Shown: in pieces, positions 50,117 to 59,307 of the stretch
Numbering within the stretch: position 1 is the first letter of the stretch
Layout of the letters: every line of letters begins with the position of its first letter
Source: JAWSVE01 sp033852115
Lineage (GTDB): Bacteria > Pseudomonadota > Gammaproteobacteria > Pseudomonadales > Cellvibrionaceae
Reading direction: 5' to 3'
NCBI GenBank assembly: GCA_033852115.1
Contig: JAWSVE010000008.1
Location: forward strand, 695,712-759,711
DNA length: 64,000 bases
Program-made: the position numbers and the translations under genes
The notes under the pieces: model-generated
Database searches by the model: none
Told to the model about the DNA's origin: nothing
What the model saw: only the letters and a program-made list of their open reading frames with translations

Positions 50117-51298
50117 TTAAAGACACCCTAATTCTTGCATCGCGCATGCGAGCCTTTCTATACCTTCGACAATAGTGGCTTGGTCGACGCAGGAGTAGTT
50201 CAAGCGAAGTGTGTTTTTATGTGTTTGGTTGATATAGAAAGGATCACCGGGTACAAACAAAACTTTCTTCTCCGCGGCTATTTCGAACAACTTAAGTGCA
50301 CTTGCGCCTTCGGGCAGGGTGGCCCAGAGAAACATCCCCCCTTCGGGATTGGTGTGGCGAACCTCCTTGGGAAAGTGCTTTTCAATAGCGCTTTGCATGG
50401 CATCCTTTTGTTTTCCATAAGCCGCTACAATCTCTCGTATGTGGGCGTTTAAGTCGTTGTCTACTATATACTGGTGAACGATACACTGGCTAAGTTGGTT
50501 GGTATGCAAGTCCGCTGCTTGTTTTGCAATAATTAATTTTTCCATTAATGACGTCGGAGCGGCGATCCAACCTAAACGAAAACCTGGTACTACCGTCTTG
50601 GAAAATGAACCTAGTAATACCGTTTGTTCCGGCAGCCAATGCTTGAATGAAGTTTGGTGTTCACCACTAAATCGTAAGTCGCCATAGGGGTTGTCTTCAA
50701 TAAAATAGGCGTTGGTTTTTTTAACCAGCGCGGCAACTTTCTCACGATTCGCGTTTGGGTAGGTAATGCCTGATGGGTTTTGAAAGTTGGGGACGGTATA
50801 GAATAATTTAGGCGAATGCTGTTGGAGTTTCTCTGCCAACAGATCACAGTCCATACCGTTTTCGTCAACGGTTACCGGTATGAATTCGGGGCGATAGAGT
50901 GCAAATGCTTGAATCGCGCCGAGATAGCCAGGCTCTTCGATAACTAACCCATCGCCATCGTTCAAGAGAACTTTGCCCAGTAAATCCAGCCCTTGTTGCG
51001 AGCCACTTGTGATAAGGATATTGCCTACCGGAATGTCGAGGCCTTTTTCGGCATATTGCGCTGAAATGAACTCGCGAAGCGGTTCATAACCTTCAGAGCT
51101 GCTGTATTGCAAAACATCGCGGCCTATGCCACTAAACACTTTTTCGCTGGCGCTACTAATAGCCTCCAACGGAAATAAATCGCGATTGGGTAACCCCCCT
51201 GCAAAGGAGATGGTTCCAGGTTGTAGTGCGTCTTTCAATATCTCGCGGATAAAGGATCGCGGGACATCGGTAATGCGGTCCGCAAATAAATTGTTCAT
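50117..51298 (-). CDS. PLP-dependent aminotransferase (class I/II, LysN/AadAT-like)
   Basis: 393 residues. Motifs: ISFAGGLPNRDLFP at the N-terminus, LQYSSSEGYEPLREFI, ITSGSQQGLDLLGKVLLNDGDGLVIEEPGYLGAI, TVPNFQNPSGITY, EDNPYGDLRFSG and the PLP-lysine in LGSFSKTVVPGFRLGW (Lys234). This is the pattern of 2-aminoadipate/multi-substrate aminotransferases and of the aminotransferase half of MocR regulators, without the DNA-binding domain. It transfers amino groups between amino and 2-oxo acids. Ends 12 bases before the hemL stop on the same strand. Confidence 0.9.
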   Translation of the reverse strand: MNNLFADRITDVPRSFIREILKDALQPGTISFAGGLPNRDLFPLEAISSASEKVFSGIGRDVLQYSSSEGYEPLREFISAQYAEKGLDIPVGNILITSGSQQGLDLLGKVLLNDGDGLVIEEPGYLGAIQAFALYRPEFIPVTVDENGMDCDLLAEKLQQHSPKLFYTVPNFQNPSGITYPNANREKVAALVKKTNAYFIEDNPYGDLRFSGEHQTSFKHWLPEQTVLLGSFSKTVVPGFRLGWIAAPTSLMEKLIIAKQAADLHTNQLSQCIVHQYIVDNDLNAHIREIVAAYGKQKDAMQSAIEKHFPKEVRHTNPEGGMFLWATLPEGASALKLFEIAAEKKVLFVPGDPFYINQTHKNTLRLNYSCVDQATIVEGIERLACAMQELGCL

Positions 51299-51310
51299 TA
51301 AGCTGAGCTC

Positions 51311-52594
51311 TTATAATAATTTAGCGAATGCGTTTTTTGTGGCGCTGAGTGTCTGCTCAATATCATCATCGCTGTGGGCGCCTGACATAAACCCAGCCTC
51401 GTAAGACGCAGGCGCGAGATAGACGCCTTCATCTAGCATAAGGTGAAAAAATTTATTAAAACGTTCCGTATTGGCAGCCATGACTTGAGCGTAATTTGTC
51501 ACTTTGTCTTCTTCGCTGAAGAAAAGTCCAAACATGGTGCCAACGTGGTTAGTCGTAAATGGGATGCCCGCTTGATCGGCTAATGCCTGCATCCCTTTCA
51601 TCAATTGTGTGGTGCGTTTGAAAATCGGCTCGTAAAATCCCGGCGTGGAAATTAATTCCAAATTCGCTAGCCCAGCTGTCATTGCAATGGGATTTCCCGA
51701 CAATGTGCCGGCTTGGTAAACAGGCCCAAGTGGTGCGATATGTTCCATAATGTCTCGTTTGCCACCAAACGAGCCTACTGGCATCCCGCCGCCGATAACT
51801 TTACCGAGGGTAGTGAGGTCGGGTTGGATATTGTAATGTCCTTGTGCGCCGCTATGACTAACGCGAAACCCGGTCATCACTTCGTCAAAAATCAATACAC
51901 TGCCGTAGGCATCACATTGCTCACGGAGTGTTTCCAAAAAACCGGGAACGGGTGGAATGCAATTCATGTTCCCTGCTACGGGCTCAACGATGATACAAGC
52001 TACATCGTCGCCGAATTGTTTAAAGGCCTCTTTCACTTGTTCGCTATCGTTATAGGTCAGAGTGATCGTGTGCTGGGTCAGCGAGGCGGGTACACCAGGA
52101 GAGCTAGGAACGCCCAATGTCAGCGCTCCCGACCCGGCTTTTACCAGCAAGGAATCAGAGTGTCCGTGGTAGCAACCTTCAAATTTAATAATTTTGTCTC
52201 TACCGGTATAGCCGCGCGCTAGGCGAATGGCGCTCATGGTCGCTTCAGTGCCGGAGCTAACAAATCGAATTAAATCAGTGCCCGGATAAGTTGCACATAT
52301 TTTTTCTGCTAAAACAGTTTCAATAGCGGTCGGCGCGCCGAAGCTCAGGCCGTTGTCAATTTGTTTCCGAACGGCGTCCAACACGGCTGGATGTGCGTGG
52401 CCCAACAGCATAGGTCCCCACGATTGCACATAGTCGATATAGCGTTTGTCATCCTCATCAAAAATATAGGCACCTTTTGCAGACTTAATAAATAGAGGGG
52501 TGCCGCCCACTGCTTTAAATGCTCTTACTGGAGAGTTTACCCCGCCAGGAATGACACGTTGGGCTTGTTGGAATAGTTCTTCGGAGTGACTCAT
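51311..52594 (-). CDS. hemL: Glutamate-1-semialdehyde 2,1-aminomutase
   Basis: 427 residues, the standard length. Motifs: IPGGVNSPVRAFKAVGGTPLFI, DYVQSWGPMLLGHAHP, RFVSSGTEATMSAIRLARGYTGRDKIIKFEGCYHGHSDSLLVKAGSGALT, LIFDEVMTGFRV, and the PLP-lysine in TLGKVIGGGMPVG (Lys265). It makes 5-aminolevulinate in the C5 haem pathway. HemJ-like, ThiD and ThiE genes lie upstream on the same strand, an order shared in part with Pseudomonas (hemL-thiE-thiD). Confidence 0.97.
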   Translation of the reverse strand: MSHSEELFQQAQRVIPGGVNSPVRAFKAVGGTPLFIKSAKGAYIFDEDDKRYIDYVQSWGPMLLGHAHPAVLDAVRKQIDNGLSFGAPTAIETVLAEKICATYPGTDLIRFVSSGTEATMSAIRLARGYTGRDKIIKFEGCYHGHSDSLLVKAGSGALTLGVPSSPGVPASLTQHTITLTYNDSEQVKEAFKQFGDDVACIIVEPVAGNMNCIPPVPGFLETLREQCDAYGSVLIFDEVMTGFRVSHSGAQGHYNIQPDLTTLGKVIGGGMPVGSFGGKRDIMEHIAPLGPVYQAGTLSGNPIAMTAGLANLELISTPGFYEPIFKRTTQLMKGMQALADQAGIPFTTNHVGTMFGLFFSEEDKVTNYAQVMAANTERFNKFFHLMLDEGVYLAPASYEAGFMSGAHSDDDIEQTLSATKNAFAKLL

Positions 52595-52619
52595 AGCAAT
52601 ACCTAAAGACGATGTAATA

Positions 52620-52643
52620 AATAAAAAACGTTGTAAGCAACGT
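52620..52643 (-). terminator. Rho-independent terminator of thiE
   Basis: On the minus strand: stem ACGTTG / CAACGT with loop CTTA, followed by a T-rich run (TTTTTTATTTATT). It lies between the thiE stop and the hemL start. Confidence 0.75.
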
Positions 52644-52670
52644 GTTACGGATTGTACGCGTTTACAGTGA

Positions 52671-53312
52671 CTATGGCAGCGGAATAATTTGACTTAGGCG
52701 CGCCGCTGATTGCGTTACTTGGCTTAATTGATCACAACCAAACACCGCTTCACTGACCGCGATGCAACGTGCTCCTGCGCTAATGAGCGATGTAGCGTTG
52801 TCGGCATTGATGCCGCCAATCACGACATTGGGTACCGGCAATCGGTTGATTTCTTCTAGGAGCGAGATATCTGCCGGTGAGGCGCTGGGCTTGGTGCTAG
52901 ATGGGAAGAACCTACCAAAGGCTACATAACTGGCTCCCTCCCCAATTGCTTTGTGCGCAAGTCCGAGTTGGTTGTGGCAAGTCGCTCCAATAATGGCTCC
53001 CTCACCCAACACTTGGCGAGCACGAGTAATCGCATCGTCGCTTTGTCCTAGATGCACTCCAGCATTCACGGCTTTGGCGAGTTCAATAGAATCATTGATG
53101 ATCAGGCTAGCGGAAAACTCATCGCATAACGTTTTGAGTCGACGGGCTTTTTCGAGTGCAAGATGGGGCGGCAGCGTTTTGTTTCGGTACTGGAGGATCT
53201 TGCAGCCGCCTTCAAGAGCCGCGCGTGATTTCTCGAATAACAGTTCGCCTGGCATGAGGCGGTCGTTGGTTATGGCGTAGAGTCCGTGGATCACTGTATT
53301 GGCTTGATTCAA
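52671..53312 (-). CDS. thiE: Thiamine-phosphate synthase
   Basis: 213 residues. Family motifs: LYAITNDRLMPG, ILQYRNKTLP (QYR-D/N-K), LIINDSIELAKAVNAGVHLGQSD, GATCHN, YVAFGRFFPSSTKPSAS (pyrophosphate loop) and VVIGGINADNA. Joins the hydroxymethylpyrimidine and thiazole units of thiamine. Located between hemL and thiD, all on the minus strand, with 80 bases separating it from thiD. No TPP-riboswitch-like sequence was recognised. Confidence 0.95.
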   Translation of the reverse strand: MNQANTVIHGLYAITNDRLMPGELLFEKSRAALEGGCKILQYRNKTLPPHLALEKARRLKTLCDEFSASLIINDSIELAKAVNAGVHLGQSDDAITRARQVLGEGAIIGATCHNQLGLAHKAIGEGASYVAFGRFFPSSTKPSASPADISLLEEINRLPVPNVVIGGINADNATSLISAGARCIAVSEAVFGCDQLSQVTQSAARLSQIIPLP

Positions 53313-53392
53313 GCGAAATATTTTGCGTTTGCAGGGCGAGCGAGTCTACCAGATACGGTGCTGAGATGTGAATGGATTGATCGGGTGTTGGG

Positions 53393-54226
53393 CTAAGAGA
53401 CTTTCTGTTTCTCTGTGCTCGTTTCGTTGCGGTCCGCCCAATGCATGCGGTTTGGCGTTTGATGCCCCATGCCGAGTCGACGACTGGCGGAAAGCGCTCG
53501 CCACGTAAACTGTTGCGCTTGCTCAACGGCATCTTCCACTCGTGATCCGTGGGCAAGATAGGCGGCGATGCTGGCTGATAATGTGGCACCCGCACCATGA
53601 CTCACCAATTTGAGTCGTGGCCACTTGTATTGACGGAGGATGCGCCGGTCGGCGTAGAGGGTGTTTTCATAGTGGTGTTGGTTGCGACTACTGCCGGAGA
53701 CGAGAACATATTGGCAACCGGTTTCTAGAATCTCGAATGCGCATGCGTCCGCAGTATCGGCACTCTGCGCAAGTTCAAATGCTTCGACTACATCTGGGGT
53801 TGCAACAGTGGCTCGAGGCATTAGTAGCGTTTTCGTTGCTCGTAGAATGGCTTTGGCGTTATAGAGTTCGTTGTTGTACTCAGCAATGACTGGAGAGACG
53901 ACTACGGGTATCTGCGGATAGTCTGAGAGAATGGTATGAATAGCCTCGATATTTTCAACGCTGGCCATTAGGCCTAGTTTGATTGCTTTTACGGGCATAT
54001 CTTCAAGAATCGCGCGGGCTTGTGAGATCACTAGGCTTGTGTCGGTCGGTGCTATATCGCGCAATGCTTGAGTGTCTTTCGCACAGAGGGCCGTGATGAC
54101 GGGGGTGCAGTGGCACCCTAGACTTGCCACCGTTTCGATATCGGCTTGAATTCCTGCATTTCCTGAGGGGTCATGACTAGAAAGGCTCATAACCACGGGA
54201 GTTTCGTTATTGAACTGATTCATCAC
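53393..54226 (-). CDS. thiD: Hydroxymethylpyrimidine/phosphomethylpyrimidine kinase
   Basis: 277 residues. Ribokinase-fold motifs: LSSHDPSGNAGIQADIETVASLGCHCTPVITALCAKDT (substrate loop), PVKAIKLGLMASVENIEAI, VVSPVIA, and the anion-hole region LVSHGAGATLSASIAAYLAHG. ThiD homologues usually have GTGC or GAGDT here; this one has GAGAT, so the catalytic Cys/Asp position is altered. Supplies HMP-PP for ThiE, encoded downstream. The N-terminal ATG at 54226 has a weak RBS. Confidence 0.88.
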   Translation of the reverse strand: MMNQFNNETPVVMSLSSHDPSGNAGIQADIETVASLGCHCTPVITALCAKDTQALRDIAPTDTSLVISQARAILEDMPVKAIKLGLMASVENIEAIHTILSDYPQIPVVVSPVIAEYNNELYNAKAILRATKTLLMPRATVATPDVVEAFELAQSADTADACAFEILETGCQYVLVSGSSRNQHHYENTLYADRRILRQYKWPRLKLVSHGAGATLSASIAAYLAHGSRVEDAVEQAQQFTWRALSASRRLGMGHQTPNRMHWADRNETSTEKQKVS

Positions 54227-54482
54227 TTGCTCCAGTGAAGTTGGCGCGAGTTACCAGCAATCGACAGGTACTAGTATGGATCGAGATGATGCTGGGGGTG
54301 CGCGCCGATTCATTATTGTAGTGCCGACGGATTAAGTGCGATTCATGTAGCACTGCTGTAGCACCTAATGTCGCCCTCACTTCATGCGAGGGCTCTTTTG
54401 AGTCTAACACAGGCTACAGATTTTGCTGGGAAGTTAGGGTGCCAAACACTAGGGCGTGGGAGTGTAGCGATTGCCCGGTCGG
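54227..54482 (+). ncRNA. Intergenic region with an orphan terminator-like hairpin, possible small RNA
   Basis: A hairpin GCCCTC-ACTTCATGC-GAGGGC (54373-54393) followed by TCTTTTG has the form of a plus-strand intrinsic terminator, yet both flanking genes (thiD and hemJ) are on the minus strand. It could end an unannotated plus-strand transcript from the thiD upstream region. No promoter was identified with confidence. Confidence 0.2.
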
Positions 54483-54902
54483 TTAAAAGGGTTGGACTTC
54501 GACCAGAATGAGAACTCCCAGCAGGATGAGTACAGGAAATTCGTTGAACCAGCGGTAATAGATGTGGCTCTTGGGTTTGCGCCCCTGGCTGAGCTGACGG
54601 ATGATACTTGCACAGAGGCCGTGATACATGATGAGCACCAATACTAGCAGCAACTTGGCGTGCAGCCACCCAGCCTTTCCGTAATAGGGCAGGTTATAGC
54701 TCATTAGCCAGGCACCAAACACAATGGACAGGATGACCCATGGGATAGAAAATTTGAGTAACTTCTGCTGCATGATGAGCAGTTGCTTGCGGGTAGCCTC
54801 ATCTTCGGCAATGGCGTAATTCACGAACAAGCGCGGTAGATAAAAAATACAAGCGAACCAAGCCACGACAAAAAAAATATGAAAGGTTTTTACCCAAAGC
54901 AT
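54483..54902 (-). CDS. hemJ: Protoporphyrinogen oxidase HemJ-like membrane protein
   Basis: 139 residues with four membrane helices. HemJ pattern: MLWVKTFHIFFVVAWFACIFYLPRLFVNYA with the conserved His in the first helix, GWLHAKLLLVLVLIMYHG with the second His, and YYRWFNEFPVLILLGVLILV at the C-terminus. Converts protoporphyrinogen IX to protoporphyrin IX in bacteria lacking HemG/HemY. The family name also appears as UPF0093/CopD-like. The gene stands between thiD and a ClC transporter on the minus strand. Confidence 0.88.
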   Translation of the reverse strand: MLWVKTFHIFFVVAWFACIFYLPRLFVNYAIAEDEATRKQLLIMQQKLLKFSIPWVILSIVFGAWLMSYNLPYYGKAGWLHAKLLLVLVLIMYHGLCASIIRQLSQGRKPKSHIYYRWFNEFPVLILLGVLILVEVQPF

Positions 54903-54939
54903 AAAGAGTCCAAACTAAAATAAGTTAAAAACAGCGAAG

Positions 54940-56709
54940 TTAATTGCGATAAAAATTGTTGATCATCTCGGCATTGATGATACCCATCACCTGATTTGTA
55001 TGTCTAGCGTGAGGTCTTTCGACGTAGATGAGATCGCTATGGGCCTTGATCATGATGTTACGCGCTTCAAATAAATTTGCTCGTGCGTGAACGCCAACGG
55101 GTTGGTAGCGCTGCCCGGGGATCTCCAGCAAGTTAACTTTTTCGGGTGCGCTGCTATCGTCTTCCTTAAATTGATCAAGCCACTTTGCCAGGTCGGCAGC
55201 GCGCAGCACATGAAGAGTGTCGTCGTCAGATAGCACAATCCAATCTGGGTAATGAGCCAATAGGACGCTGATATTCGATGTGTTGATTACCGCGTCGCTA
55301 GCAACAAATTTAGTGCTCATAACGCTGCGCACGCCGGCACGGCTCAGTACTTGGCGATCGGGTTCTGCGCGCAGCGGTGTACCCATGGCTCGTAACTGCG
55401 CTACAAATACGCCTTCACGCCTGAAAATCTGTTGGCTCACGACGCAGGCCATGACAATCACCACCATGCTGGGAAAAATAGCGTTCGGGTTGTAAGTGAG
55501 TTCTAGCACCGCCATCAGCGCAGCAAGCGGTGCATTGAGTACCGCTCCCATCATAGCTGCCATGCCCAGCGTCACATAGAACCCAGCGTCTGCCGCGTAT
55601 TGCGGATAAAAAATATTACCGACATAGCCAAGGACTCCCCCAATACAGCCACCGATGACAAGCATCGGGCCAATGACGCCACCTGGCATCCCTAGGCCCG
55701 TGCTAATGGCGGTGGCAACCAGTTTGGCAGCGATAATAATTAACAGCATATTTAGCCCAATCTCGCCGTTCATAGCGCCTTCGAGTGTGTCGTAACCGAG
55801 GCCTAATATTTGAGGGGCTATCAAAGCAAGGGCTCCAGTAACAATGCCGATGCACGCAAAGCGTAAAATGAGCGGCATGCTTTTTACTGCTTTGAGGTGG
55901 TCTTGAAATGTCAGGTACAGCGTTGCGATCAGGCCGATTACCACACCTGCAAAGGCCATAAACGGAATTTCCAACAGACTATTCATCTGGCCGGGGTTGA
56001 CGACAATACTGGGATCTTCGCCAAACACAATTTGACTGATGACGGCACCGGAGACCGACGCCAGGATTACAGGAATAAAGCCGGTAATGGTGTATTCCAT
56101 TAACACCACTTCCATCGCAAAAATGACACCCGCCATGGGGGTGTTAAAGCTGGCAGATATGGCTGCAGCGACACCACAGCCAACCAGAGTGCGCAAACTA
56201 TTGTTGGGTAGTTTAAGCCATTGCCCTAACAAGCTCGCCGCACCTGCGCCCAGGTGTACCGCCGGGCCTTCTCTACCCACGGACTGGCCGGTAACTAAGC
56301 TTGCAATACCGCCAAAAAATTGCACGGCGACATTTTTTGCTGGCAGCTGACCTTGGTGGTTATGAAGCCGGTCTAGTACATGAGAGACACTGACCTGTCG
56401 CGACGATGGGGCGAGGTAGTTCATTGCGATACCGATAACGATGGCACCCGCCGCAGGAAGTGCAAAATGCCAAAAGCGGCTTAGGCCTTCAAAGTTATCG
56501 GTATTGTTTTCAAGAAACCAAAATAGGGGAATTTCGATGCTAAACCGGAAAGCAACAATTAAAAGTGCGGCGCAGATGCCCACAATTAGGCCCAAAAATG
56601 TGAGCTGCGGTAATGCATCGATATACGAGAGCCTGTCACGAAAATGTTCCGCGATGATGTTCCAGCGTTGCTTTAATCGCGACGTGTTGGCTCGGGGCTG
56701 GTTGGACAT
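54940..56709 (-). CDS. ClC-family chloride channel/antiporter with C-terminal CBS-like region
   Basis: 589 residues with about ten or more membrane segments. Selectivity motifs: GREGPAVHLGAG (with the gating Glu) and GLGMPGGVIGPMLVIGG (the GxFxP-type third motif). The first motif, normally GSGIP, reads SRQVSVSHVLDR, so the central anion-binding Ser is not clearly conserved. The C-terminal part from about 440 (SVMSTKFVASDAVINTSNISVLLAHYPDWIVLSDDDTLHVL) resembles a CBS pair. Transports chloride or another anion, possibly coupled to protons. Confidence 0.88.
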   Translation of the reverse strand: MSNQPRANTSRLKQRWNIIAEHFRDRLSYIDALPQLTFLGLIVGICAALLIVAFRFSIEIPLFWFLENNTDNFEGLSRFWHFALPAAGAIVIGIAMNYLAPSSRQVSVSHVLDRLHNHQGQLPAKNVAVQFFGGIASLVTGQSVGREGPAVHLGAGAASLLGQWLKLPNNSLRTLVGCGVAAAISASFNTPMAGVIFAMEVVLMEYTITGFIPVILASVSGAVISQIVFGEDPSIVVNPGQMNSLLEIPFMAFAGVVIGLIATLYLTFQDHLKAVKSMPLILRFACIGIVTGALALIAPQILGLGYDTLEGAMNGEIGLNMLLIIIAAKLVATAISTGLGMPGGVIGPMLVIGGCIGGVLGYVGNIFYPQYAADAGFYVTLGMAAMMGAVLNAPLAALMAVLELTYNPNAIFPSMVVIVMACVVSQQIFRREGVFVAQLRAMGTPLRAEPDRQVLSRAGVRSVMSTKFVASDAVINTSNISVLLAHYPDWIVLSDDDTLHVLRAADLAKWLDQFKEDDSSAPEKVNLLEIPGQRYQPVGVHARANLFEARNIMIKAHSDLIYVERPHARHTNQVMGIINAEMINNFYRN

Positions 56710-56854
56710 AGTCTACACTGTGGCGGTGGGTTGCTGATGATGGATTGCAGATAGATTCACAGAAACTGCCATCCTATCCTTTAGTATTCCGGCGTCAGCT
56801 CTTATTATATGTGGTTAGGCAGAAACAGTCAGTTTATTCCAGGAGAGCTTAGAA

Positions 56855-57907
56855 GTGATCAAAGTGGGTATTGTCGGCGGCACCGGCTACACGGGTGTTG
56901 AATTATTACGCTTATTGGCCGGTCATCGTGACGCGGAAGTGGTTTGTATTACTTCGCGAGGCGAAGAAGGTCGTGCGGTTTCCGAGCTATACCCTAGCTT
57001 GCGCGGTCATTATGATCTCAAATTTACCGTGCCCGATACTGAGACGTTAAAAGAATGTGATGTGATTTTCTTTGCTACTCCTCACGGCGTAGCGCAGGCA
57101 ATGCTGCCTGAACTACTGGGTACAGATCTGACAAGTGGGCCGCGAGTGATTGATTTATCCGCCGATTATCGAGTGCGTGATCAAAATACTTGGGAGCAAT
57201 GGTATGGCCAGCCTCATGGGTGCCCAGAGTTGATTGAGCAAGCGGTATACGGATTGCCGGAGCTCAATCGCGAAAAAATTAAGTCGGCTCGATTGATTGC
57301 CAACCCGGGGTGTTATCCCACTGCGGTGACTTTAGGGTTGATTCCATTGCTTGAGCAAGGGCTGGTTGACGATCAACATCTCATTGCCAGCGCTGCCTCG
57401 GGAGCGAGTGGAGCAGGCCGTGGAGCGAAAGTCGATTTTCTACTTACCGAAATAGGCGATAGCTATAAGGCATACGCTGCAGGCGGGCACCGACACTTGC
57501 CTGAAATCGAACAAGTGCTGAGTGATGTTGTTGCTGGTCAATCGCAGCCGCGCATTACTTTCGTTCCGCATTTGGTGCCAATGATTCGAGGTATGCAGGC
57601 GAGCCTTTATGCTCAATTAACATCGGCCGATGCGGGTGATTTACAGGCGCTATTCGAAGAACGCTACCGCAATGAGCCGTTTGTCGATGTGCTCCCTGCA
57701 GGCGAGTTGCCTCAAACGAGATCAGTTAAAACCTCGAATATGTGCCGCTTGTCGGTTCTACAGCCCCAGGGACGCGATACGGTTGTGGTTCTATCGGTGA
57801 TTGATAACCTCACTAAGGGGGCGTCAGGTCAAGCAATTCAATGCATGAACATTATGTTTGGTTTTGACGAAGATGCAGGAATCGACGGCGTCGCAGTAAT
57901 GCCCTAA
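56855..57907 (+). CDS. argC: N-acetyl-gamma-glutamyl-phosphate reductase
   Basis: 350 residues, GTG start preceded by AGGAGAGC. NADP-binding GGTGYTGVELLRLL at the N-terminus, FFATPHGVA, and the catalytic Cys153 in IANPGCYPTAVTLGLIPLL; GAGRGAKVDF and HRHLPEI follow, and the C-terminal VIDNLTKGASGQAIQCMN is typical. Catalyses the NADPH-dependent third step of arginine synthesis. First gene of the conserved block running to tyrS. Confidence 0.97.
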   Translation: MIKVGIVGGTGYTGVELLRLLAGHRDAEVVCITSRGEEGRAVSELYPSLRGHYDLKFTVPDTETLKECDVIFFATPHGVAQAMLPELLGTDLTSGPRVIDLSADYRVRDQNTWEQWYGQPHGCPELIEQAVYGLPELNREKIKSARLIANPGCYPTAVTLGLIPLLEQGLVDDQHLIASAASGASGAGRGAKVDFLLTEIGDSYKAYAAGGHRHLPEIEQVLSDVVAGQSQPRITFVPHLVPMIRGMQASLYAQLTSADAGDLQALFEERYRNEPFVDVLPAGELPQTRSVKTSNMCRLSVLQPQGRDTVVVLSVIDNLTKGASGQAIQCMNIMFGFDEDAGIDGVAVMP

Positions 57908-57958
57908 GGCGTTTAGGCTTTAGATAATTTTTAAACCTACAACAATAACGGCTTAATT

Positions 57959-58813
57959 ATGGCAGCGGTTAAAGGAACCAAATCTACGCGCTTAAAAGTG
58001 GTCCCGCATCGACCCTATTTTCAGGGTGCGTTGATCGCTGGTTTTGTATGTGCAGTTATTCTGACGGCTATCGCCAGCTATTGGCTTGGCAATAGTCAGG
58101 GACAGGCTCAGCAAGCCGAAGCAATTACCGAGCGAGACGAGCTGCGTATTATGCTGGACGCCAAAACGCGAGAAGCGGAGGCTTTATCGCAGAAAGTTGC
58201 GAACCTTAGTTTGGCTCGTGAAGTAGACCAAGCGTCTAACGAAGATGTGCGAGGCGAAGTCATTAGCCTCAAAGAGGAAATTGCTGCGCTTCAAGAAGAC
58301 ATCGCGTTTTATCGTGGGTTGATGGCGCCAACAGAAAATCGGCGCGGGCTGACCATAGGCTCTGTTGAACTGAGCGCGACGGGTGTGCCGCGTCGATATG
58401 ACTATAAAGTGGTTGTGCAGCAGTTGGCGACGAATCATAACGTGCTGAGTGGTTCACTGACGTTCAATATTGTCGGTCGAGAAGGTGAACAGGTTCGTAA
58501 AATTCCGCTAAAAGACTTGTCGAGTGAAGTCAATGTGACTGATATTCGCCTACGCTTTAAGTACTTTCAAAATATTGCTGGGCAGCTTGAGTTGCCCCTC
58601 GGCTTTGAGCCACAGCGAATTGAATTGGTTGCGAAAACAACTGGGCGTGACGCAGCTGTAGTCGAAAAAATGTCGGAATGGCTGCCAGATTTACCACGTG
58701 AGGTGTCTCGAAAGCCGGTTCAAGTTGCTCCGGCTGCAGGCGGTCTGGTTCAGCCTCGCCAACAAACAGATGAGGCCTTGCCATCGGCTGGGGTCGTTCA
58801 GTCATCAGAATAA
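57959..58813 (+). CDS. Single-pass membrane coiled-coil protein (DUF6776-like)
   Basis: 284 residues. Short basic N-terminus, one membrane helix (about 22-43), a coiled coil (about 52-115: AEAITERDELRIMLDAKTREAEALSQKVANLSLAREVD... EEIAALQEDIAFYRGLMAPTENRRGL), then a beta-rich periplasmic domain (VELSATGVPRRYDYKVVVQQLATNHNVLSGSLTFNIVG...). The C-terminal tail is Gln/Pro-rich. This fits the DUF6776 proteins encoded between argC and bactofilin in relatives. The bactofilin gene follows after 51 bases; a role in envelope or shape organisation is inferred. Confidence 0.75.
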   Translation: MAAVKGTKSTRLKVVPHRPYFQGALIAGFVCAVILTAIASYWLGNSQGQAQQAEAITERDELRIMLDAKTREAEALSQKVANLSLAREVDQASNEDVRGEVISLKEEIAALQEDIAFYRGLMAPTENRRGLTIGSVELSATGVPRRYDYKVVVQQLATNHNVLSGSLTFNIVGREGEQVRKIPLKDLSSEVNVTDIRLRFKYFQNIAGQLELPLGFEPQRIELVAKTTGRDAAVVEKMSEWLPDLPREVSRKPVQVAPAAGGLVQPRQQTDEALPSAGVVQSSE

Positions 58814-58864
58814 CAGTCAATTTAATAAGTCCCCTATCATAGGTGTAACAAGAGAGGAATTAGC

Positions 58865-59287
58865 ATGGCTAAATCGGGCGGAGGCACAGGGACAACCCTG
58901 ATTGCTCGTAATACTGAAGTCGTGGGCGATGTGCATTTTGCGGGAACCTTGCATATAGAAGGCTCGCTAAAGGGTAATGTCATCGCAAAGGATGGTGCTG
59001 ATGCTCATTTAGATATTGCCGAGCACGGCATTGTTGAAGGCGAGATCAAGGTGCCTACGGCGCGCATCGATGGCAAAGTGGTTGGTGATGTTCACTCGAC
59101 CAAACATATTGAACTGGCATCCAAAGCTCAGGTGGAAGGTAATGTCCACTATCAGTTGATCGAGATGGTTAAAGGCTCTCAGGTTAATGGCAGCCTTGTT
59201 TATGTCGGTGCTAGCAGCAGCAAAAAATCATCTGGGCCATTTGGTCTGTCAAAAGGTGGCGCTGACGTTGTTTCCGGCACCGCGTAA
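58865..59287 (+). CDS. Bactofilin (polymer-forming cytoskeletal protein)
   Basis: 140 residues. Low-complexity Gly/Thr-rich N-terminus, then a right-handed beta-helix of repeating strands: LIARNTEVVGDVHFAGTLHIEGSLKGNVIAKDGADAHLDIAEHGIVEGEIKVPTARIDGKVVGDVHSTKHIELASKAQVEGNVHY. Bactofilins polymerise without nucleotides and guide local cell-wall synthesis. RBS AGAGAGGAATT. Pairing with the membrane coiled-coil protein upstream is consistent with a membrane-recruitment function. Confidence 0.92.
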   Translation: MAKSGGGTGTTLIARNTEVVGDVHFAGTLHIEGSLKGNVIAKDGADAHLDIAEHGIVEGEIKVPTARIDGKVVGDVHSTKHIELASKAQVEGNVHYQLIEMVKGSQVNGSLVYVGASSSKKSSGPFGLSKGGADVVSGTA

Positions 59288-59307
59288 ATTCAAACACTTC
59301 ACGATTG

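Noticed and set aside
53393..54482. Possible TPP riboswitch upstream of thiD
   Set aside because: The conserved thi-box sequences were not found on the minus strand before thiD.
56814..56820. Isolated GTTAGGC before argC
   Set aside because: No cassette-type gene or matching GCCTAAC arm nearby; chance occurrence.
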